Source: Devosia algicola (GTDB lineage Bacteria; Pseudomonadota; Alphaproteobacteria; Rhizobiales; Devosiaceae). Taken from it: a DNA stretch of 64,000 bases. The stretch lies in contig NZ_CP118246.1 in NCBI RefSeq assembly GCF_028816455.1, forward strand, positions 372,001 to 436,000, given 5' to 3'. The notes below the pieces were generated by a model. It saw only the letters and a program-made list of their open reading frames with translations, did no database searches and was not told the DNA's origin. Below, in pieces: positions 59,322 through 64,000 of the stretch. A program made the position numbers and the translations under genes. How positions within the stretch are numbered: the stretch's first letter is position 1; every line of letters starts with the position of its first letter.

Positions 59322-59351
59322 ATATTACGCACGGTTGGCGCGGCTGGATCA
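59322..59351 (-). promoter_or_regulatory. ECF11 autoregulatory promoter of rpoE-chrR
   Basis: On the minus strand TGATCC (59351-59346), an 18-base spacer and TAATAT (59327-59322), 38 bases before the rpoE ATG. Same -35 word and spacing as the promoter at 53857, indicating that the sigma factor drives its own operon and the lipid operon. Confidence 0.75.
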
Positions 59352-59456
59352 CCAATTGTCGGGAACGAGGTTGGTCACTTACACCGACAATGGCATAAGC
59401 TGAGTTTGGACATGATCGGTCGCTTCGGTTGGCCTGGGACCTCTAGAGGATATTAT

Positions 59457-60797
59457 ATGCAGATCACTGTAGTGGGCTCGGGCTATGTAGGACTAGTCAG
59501 TGGCGCTTGCTTTGCGGACGTTGGACATTCGGTTACGTGCGTCGATCTCGATGAAGCCAAGGTCGCGGCGCTTTCAGCGGGCCACGTCCCGTTTTACGAA
59601 CCCGGCCTCGAACCGATGGTGGCGAAAAACATCAAGGCGGGCAGGCTTTCGTTTTCGGCCGACATGACCCAACCGGTAGCAAACGCCGACGCAGTCCTGA
59701 TCGCTGTTGGCACGCCGACACGCCGTGGCGACGGACGCGCCGAACTGGCATATGTCCACGCCGCAGCCCGCGCCGTCGCCAAACATGTGCGAAATTTTAC
59801 CGTGGTCATAACCAAGTCAACCGTACCCGTTGGTACTGGTGACCAAGTCGAGGACATGATACGCCAGACCAACCCGGCGGCTGACATAGCCGTGGTCTCA
59901 AACCCTGAGTTTTTACGTCAGGGGAACGCCATCGAGGATTTTAGGCATCCCGATCGCATCATCGTTGGTATCAATGAGGCGCGGGCCAGACCTGTAATCA
60001 AACAATTGTATCATCCGATCATTGCAGGCCGAAATCTGTTGATATTCACCAGCAGACGTTCTGCCGAACTGACAAAATATGCCGCGAACGCATTTTTGGC
60101 GATGAAAGTGAGCTTCATTAATGAGATCGCCGATCTGTGCGAAAATACCGGCGCTGACGTGCGCGATGTTGCGCTTGGACTTGGTCTTGACCCCCGCATC
60201 GGCCCGAAATTCCTCGTTCCGGGCCCCGGCTATGGTGGATCATGCTTCCCCAAGGACACTATGGCGCTTGCACAGACAGGACGGGACAACGCCAGCCCGT
60301 TGAAGCTGGTCGAGAGCACCATCGCGGTCAATGAGCACCGCAAGCAGGCCATGGCGCAGCGAATTATAGAACTGTGTGGCGGGGACGTGGATGGCAAGAA
60401 AATCGCGGTCCTTGGACTGGCATTCAAGCCCAATACCGATGACCTGCGCGAGGCGTCGTCGATTGCAATCATCAATGCATTGCAATTGGCTGGCGCTAAA
60501 ATCGCAGCATTTGATCCGCAGGGCACCACACCCGCCACGACTATTCTGCGCGATGTCGAATATTGTGACGACCCCTATGCGGTCGCCGTGGACGCGGAAT
60601 GCCTCGTGTTGGTGACTGAATGGGACATATTTGGATCACTTGAATTCAAGCGACTGCACAAACTGATGGCGACACCAAGAATTGTCGATCTGCGCAACAT
60701 GTTCGATAGAGCAGAACTTGAATCGCTGGGCTTTCAATATCGTGGGATCGGGTTGCCTCAACGTGCACCACAAATGATGGTCGGGCTTGCAGAATGA
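59457..60797 (+). CDS. ugd: UDP-glucose 6-dehydrogenase
   Basis: Two-step NAD oxidation of UDP-glucose to UDP-glucuronate. 446 residues with Rossmann motif VGSGYVGLVSGACFADVGHSV, the KYAANAFLAMKVSFINE helix, the catalytic cysteine in GPGYGGSCFPKD and AVLGLAFKPNTDDLREA. ATG 59457 matches the family start; the frame open to 59070 covers the sigma-factor gene on the other strand. The next gene starts inside its last codons (ATGA). Confidence 0.95.
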   Translation: MQITVVGSGYVGLVSGACFADVGHSVTCVDLDEAKVAALSAGHVPFYEPGLEPMVAKNIKAGRLSFSADMTQPVANADAVLIAVGTPTRRGDGRAELAYVHAAARAVAKHVRNFTVVITKSTVPVGTGDQVEDMIRQTNPAADIAVVSNPEFLRQGNAIEDFRHPDRIIVGINEARARPVIKQLYHPIIAGRNLLIFTSRRSAELTKYAANAFLAMKVSFINEIADLCENTGADVRDVALGLGLDPRIGPKFLVPGPGYGGSCFPKDTMALAQTGRDNASPLKLVESTIAVNEHRKQAMAQRIIELCGGDVDGKKIAVLGLAFKPNTDDLREASSIAIINALQLAGAKIAAFDPQGTTPATTILRDVEYCDDPYAVAVDAECLVLVTEWDIFGSLEFKRLHKLMATPRIVDLRNMFDRAELESLGFQYRGIGLPQRAPQMMVGLAE

Positions 60798-61810
60798 AAT
60801 ATTTTGTAACCGGATCAGCCGGCTTCATCGGCTTTCATCTCGCGCGTCGGCTGCTTGAAGACGGGCACGAGGTGCAAGGATATGACGGCATCACGCCATA
60901 CTATGATGTAGCGCTCAAGCGTCAGCGACTTGGGATGTTAGAGAAATTCCCTGCCTACTCTGGTGTCGAAGCCATGCTCGAAGATGGCGACCAGCTGAAG
61001 ACGATCATCGGCGACTTTCAACCCGAAATAATTGTGCATTTGGCGGCGCAGGCCGGTGTGCGATACAGCATCGAGAACCCACATGGGTATGCCAGCGCCA
61101 ATTTGGTCGGCACCCTCAATCTTCTTGAGGCGGCGCGCGCTGCCCCGCCTCGCCACCTGATGTTGGCATCCACCGAGCTCGGTGTATGGGGGCAACCAGC
61201 ACTTGCCATTCCGCGAGATTGACGCGGCCGACCACCCGGTTTCGCTTTATGCAGCAACCAAGAAGTCGGCTGAGGCAATGTCGCATTCCTATGCCCATCT
61301 GTTCGGCATACCCACCACCTGCTTCCGATTTTTTACGGTCTACGGTGCCTGGGGTCGTCCCGATATGGCGCTGTTCAAATTTGTCCGCGCCATCCTCGCC
61401 GGAGAAACGATTGAGTCTCTACGGTGAGGGGAAAATGCGGCGCGACTTCACCTATATTGATGATATTGTTGAATCGATCGCGCGGCTTGTCGCGGTGGTA
61501 CCGCCAGCGGGAGGTGAGACTGTACCACTCATACCCGGTGACAGCATATCACCGGTGGCGCCATGGCGTGTTGTGAACATTGCAGGTGGCGAGCCCGTGG
61601 AACTATTGGACTTCGTTGAAGCAATTGAAGCTGCGCTTGGCATGGTGGCCAACAGGCAGCTGTTGCCGCTGCAAGCCGGCGATCCGGTTGCAACTTGGGC
61701 CGAACTCGGCGTTGTTGATCGCGCTTACCAAGTTCCAACCGGCAACCCCTGTTGGAACCGGCGTCAGGTCATTTGTTTCATGGTACCGGGAGCACTATGC
61801 GGGACGATAG
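60794..61810 (+). CDS. NAD-dependent epimerase, UDP-glucuronate 4-epimerase type (3 frameshifts)
   Basis: 337-residue extended SDR. It has [32 protein letters not shown], catalytic [16 protein letters not shown] and [10 protein letters not shown]. Paired with ugd it would turn UDP-glucuronate into UDP-galacturonate for surface polysaccharide. Insertions near 61174-61180, at 61415-61419 (AGTCT) and near 61700-61708 break it. Restoring AGCT each time gives STSSVYGGN, TIELYGEGKM and [14 protein letters not shown], and a stop at 61810. Confidence 0.9.
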
Positions 61811-62048
61811 TCATGCAGCCAATATGAGTATCTCCAGTGATAGGCACCATCTGATTGTCAGTTGTTGTATTCGGTCCTTGCCCTGGCAAATGCCGCGTTG
61901 CGCCGAAAGCCAAAATTAAGACATACCATCTATTAGTAATCCGACAAAAAGTATTATCGAACCGCTTGTTGGCGTTTGGATTCTGGTTGCAATTATAGTG
62001 CGCAAATTCTCGGTGTGGTAGTTGCCGGTTGGCGCCAAGAGGTTTGAG

Positions 62049-63275
62049 ATGGTTCGTCTAAACTCAGTAATGGTGTCTGCGAATACCACAGAAATGGCGA
62101 TCGCCGAATTAGCGAACAAATTAGGTGACACCGATGTTACGCCGAACTTTGTCTACGCGTTCTATGGATGCGCTCATGACGACAATCAAGTTCTGGCGTT
62201 TCTAAAACAACGTTTTCCCGGCGCGGCATTACTTGGTGGCACGTCTTGCTCCGGCGTCATGACGCAGGCTGGACTTGGTGGTGCCGAATCCGTTGGTCTA
62301 CTGATGATCGAAGATGCCGAGGGTAGCTACGGTTCGTCAATTGTTGAGTTGGGGGATGATCCCGCCGCGGCAGCTGAAACCGCGCTTTTGGCAGCACTAG
62401 AGGCGGCCGATTGTCCCAACGAGTTGCCCGAATTGGTCTGGGTCTATCAAGCGCCAGGCCAGGAAGAGGCGGTAATCGCCGGATTGCGTCGCATTGTTGG
62501 CGATCGCTGTCCTGTTATCGGGGGCAGTTCTGCCGACGACACCGTTGCTGGGAATTGGAGGCAACTGGGCCCCGACCGTATAATGACCAACGGCCTGGTG
62601 GTTGGCGTCCTGTTCTCATCCGGTGGTATAGGCTTTGCGTTCCAGGGTGGATATGAGCCATCAGGACAAAGCGGAATCGTCACCAGAATTGGCTTCGATA
62701 CGGATGGCAAGAGCGGCATCGTGACCGAGTCACGTGGCCGCCACATTTTGGCGATCGATAACCAGCCGGCTGCGCAAACATACAATAACTGGATAGGCGG
62801 TGGGCTGACCGAGCGACTGGCTGAGGGCGGAAATATCCTCGCTGACACCACCATGTTTCCCCTGGGTATCGACTCCGGTAACATCAACGAAGTGTCCCAC
62901 TATTTGTTGGTTCATCCCGACGCTATTACGCCCGAGGGCGGACTTTCGACCTTTGCGGAAGTGGAAGAAGGCACGCGTATCTATTCCATGCGGGGTGAAA
63001 AGCGGCGACTCGTCGACAGGGCCGGACGCGTTGCGTCAATGGCTGCGGCGTCCTTGCCCGACGGCATTGACAGTCTGGCTGGTGGCGTTGTCGTTTATTG
63101 CGGTGGTTGCATGCTGGCCGTCGGCGACGGCATGTCCGAAGTTTCAAAAACTGTCGCGGAGAGTTTTTCCGACACGCCGTTTCTGGGATGTTTCACTTTT
63201 GGTGAGCAGGGGCTGATTTTAGGCAAAAACGTTCACGGCAATCTCATGATTTCTGCGATCGCGTTTGGCCAGTAG
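62049..63275 (+). CDS. FIST domain sensor protein
   Basis: 408-residue cytoplasmic protein with FIST N (LGGTSCSGVMTQAG, GGSSADDTVAGNWRQLG) and FIST C (LADTTMFPLGI, GGVVVYCGGCMLAVGD, PFLGCFTFGEQG) domains, thought to bind small ligands such as amino acids. No C-terminal output domain, so it probably acts with the GGDEF protein that follows 16 bases downstream. ATG 62049 has AGAGG upstream. The 238-base gap before it holds no visible gene. Confidence 0.9.
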   Translation: MVRLNSVMVSANTTEMAIAELANKLGDTDVTPNFVYAFYGCAHDDNQVLAFLKQRFPGAALLGGTSCSGVMTQAGLGGAESVGLLMIEDAEGSYGSSIVELGDDPAAAAETALLAALEAADCPNELPELVWVYQAPGQEEAVIAGLRRIVGDRCPVIGGSSADDTVAGNWRQLGPDRIMTNGLVVGVLFSSGGIGFAFQGGYEPSGQSGIVTRIGFDTDGKSGIVTESRGRHILAIDNQPAAQTYNNWIGGGLTERLAEGGNILADTTMFPLGIDSGNINEVSHYLLVHPDAITPEGGLSTFAEVEEGTRIYSMRGEKRRLVDRAGRVASMAAASLPDGIDSLAGGVVVYCGGCMLAVGDGMSEVSKTVAESFSDTPFLGCFTFGEQGLILGKNVHGNLMISAIAFGQ

Positions 63276-63291
63276 TCACCAGGTCAACCAG

Positions 63292-64000
63292 ATGGAAAGC
63301 TCAGAGGAACTCCGAGAAACCATTGTTGTCATGCAGCGTCAGATTGATCGGTTACGCACTGAGGCCGCTCATGCTGAGAAGCTGACCGGCGCGCTCGAAG
63401 CGCTGCTGTATCGAGACGAAGTGGATCCATTTTCGGGGGTGTTCAAGGCACTAGAGTCAATCTTCGGGTTCTCCCACGCTATCGTTTTGGTCGAACAGGA
63501 TACAGAGGGCGACGACCTGGAATGTGTGGCCAGTCAGCCCGCGGATTTGGTCAATAGCAAATGGCGAGCCGGACGGTTCTTCCAAAAAGTTCTCAACGGT
63601 CGCGCTGCTGTAACCTTCACCAACGAAAACGTTGAAGAGTGGAGTAGTGCCAAACTTGAAAGGATCTCGAGTTCGCAACCGGCACTCTATCTGCCTATGC
63701 GGGTTAGGGATCGTCGTGGCCTGATGATGTTGCTCAGGCCTGAGGGCGATGCCGGTTTTGATAGGGATCACGTGGTTCTGGCGCGAAAATTCGCCCTGTT
63801 GGCATCCCATGCCTTCGCTGCTCGCGATGCAAATCAGAGCGTTGCCGAAAGCCAGAGGCTCTTGACCCTGACCGACAGGTTGCAGGAGAGCCAGAAGGCG
63901 CTCGCCCATCGCGCCAATCACGATCAACTCACCGAGTTGCCCAATCGAACCTGCATGCAGGAACTAGTCGAGGCGGCAATCCAGAACCAACGCGATGGCG
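63292..64000 (+). CDS. Diguanylate cyclase, GAF-like sensor plus GGDEF (5' part)
   Basis: Open to the window edge (236 codons). An N-terminal coiled coil (LRETIVVMQRQIDRLRTEAAHAEKL), a GAF-like domain (residues about 40-185), a second coiled coil and the beginning of a GGDEF domain (ANHDQLTELPNRTCMQELVEAAI). The catalytic GGDEF loop is beyond the edge, so activity cannot be judged. It follows the FIST gene by 16 bases; the pair resembles FIST-GGDEF two-gene signalling units. Confidence 0.85.
   Translation, partial: MESSEELRETIVVMQRQIDRLRTEAAHAEKLTGALEALLYRDEVDPFSGVFKALESIFGFSHAIVLVEQDTEGDDLECVASQPADLVNSKWRAGRFFQKVLNGRAAVTFTNENVEEWSSAKLERISSSQPALYLPMRVRDRRGLMMLLRPEGDAGFDRDHVVLARKFALLASHAFAARDANQSVAESQRLLTLTDRLQESQKALAHRANHDQLTELPNRTCMQELVEAAIQNQRDG

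Noticed and set aside
59070..59456. Upstream extension of UDP-glucose dehydrogenase
   Set aside because: It runs antisense through the sigma-factor gene; the family start MQITVVGSGYVG lies at 59457.
292..61810. Twenty-one split genes read as pseudogenes or programmed frameshifts
   Set aside because: Essential genes are affected, all insertions share the AGCT context, and the repaired proteins have normal family length, so a sequence artefact is far more likely.
1..64000. CRISPR array, insertion sequence, prophage or toxin-antitoxin system
   Set aside because: No regularly spaced repeats, transposase, phage structural genes or paired small toxin/antitoxin frames were found on reading both strands.

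Overview
The window is a contiguous piece of a GC-rich alphaproteobacterial chromosome, most likely order Hyphomicrobiales and close to Devosia. This is inferred from gene order and family content: glyA-nrdR-ribD-ribE / ribH-nusB, bamE / ubiquinol-cytochrome c chaperone / yceD-plsX-fabH-ihfA-merR, and aminotransferase-hom-glpX-recJ. It also rests on alphaproteobacterial families such as DUF2842, DUF3329, DUF6898 and RpoE-ChrR. No phage, insertion sequence, rRNA or CRISPR array is visible. One tRNA (Pro, GGG) is present.

Layout. 1-12.6 kb: Tat-type L,D-transpeptidase, glyA, nrdR, riboflavin biosynthesis (ribD, ribE, ribH) with nusB, then bamE facing a fatty-acid/phospholipid block (yceD, plsX, fabH) with ihfA and a MerR regulator. 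12.6-15.7 kb: glpK and glpD on the minus strand. 15.8-19.5 kb: an AEC transporter, an FMN-riboswitch-controlled EamA transporter (ribN), a second L,D-transpeptidase and a previously hidden secreted protein. 19.7-25 kb: an oxidoreductase fusion, an AraC regulator and a CHASE2 adenylate cyclase. 25-30.5 kb: a minus-strand amino-sugar uptake operon (gntR, nanE-nanK fusion, binding protein, two permeases) without an ATPase gene. 30.9-40.2 kb: an exopolysaccharide locus. 40.3-43.3 kb: two divergent tetR/target pairs with visible operators. 43.5-49.4 kb: ctaA, rplM-rpsI, an SdpI-like protein, a glycosyltransferase and an aminotransferase. 49.5-53.8 kb: hom, glpX, recJ. 53.8-59.4 kb: a sigmaE-ChrR (ECF11-type) oxidative-stress and lipid-modification module with two matching promoters. 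59.5-64 kb: UDP-glucose dehydrogenase with a UDP-sugar epimerase, a FIST sensor and the start of a diguanylate cyclase.

The most striking property is technical and probably epigenetic. At least 21 genes, including essential ones (rplM, rpsI, nusB, hom), carry +1 frameshifts, and in essentially every case restoring the reading frame recreates the motif GAGCT/AGCTC where the text has AG-N-CT. I read 32 such insertions plus one poly-C deletion. This points to a motif-specific base-calling failure, as expected when the genome is methylated at that motif and was assembled from single-molecule reads, and not to gene decay. Coordinates below span the complete corrected genes.

Functionally, the exopolysaccharide locus and the UDP-hexuronate genes at the right end can supply and export an acidic polysaccharide. 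The ChrR module resembles the singlet-oxygen regulon that modifies membrane fatty acids. The riboflavin genes are complemented by a separately riboswitch-controlled importer.
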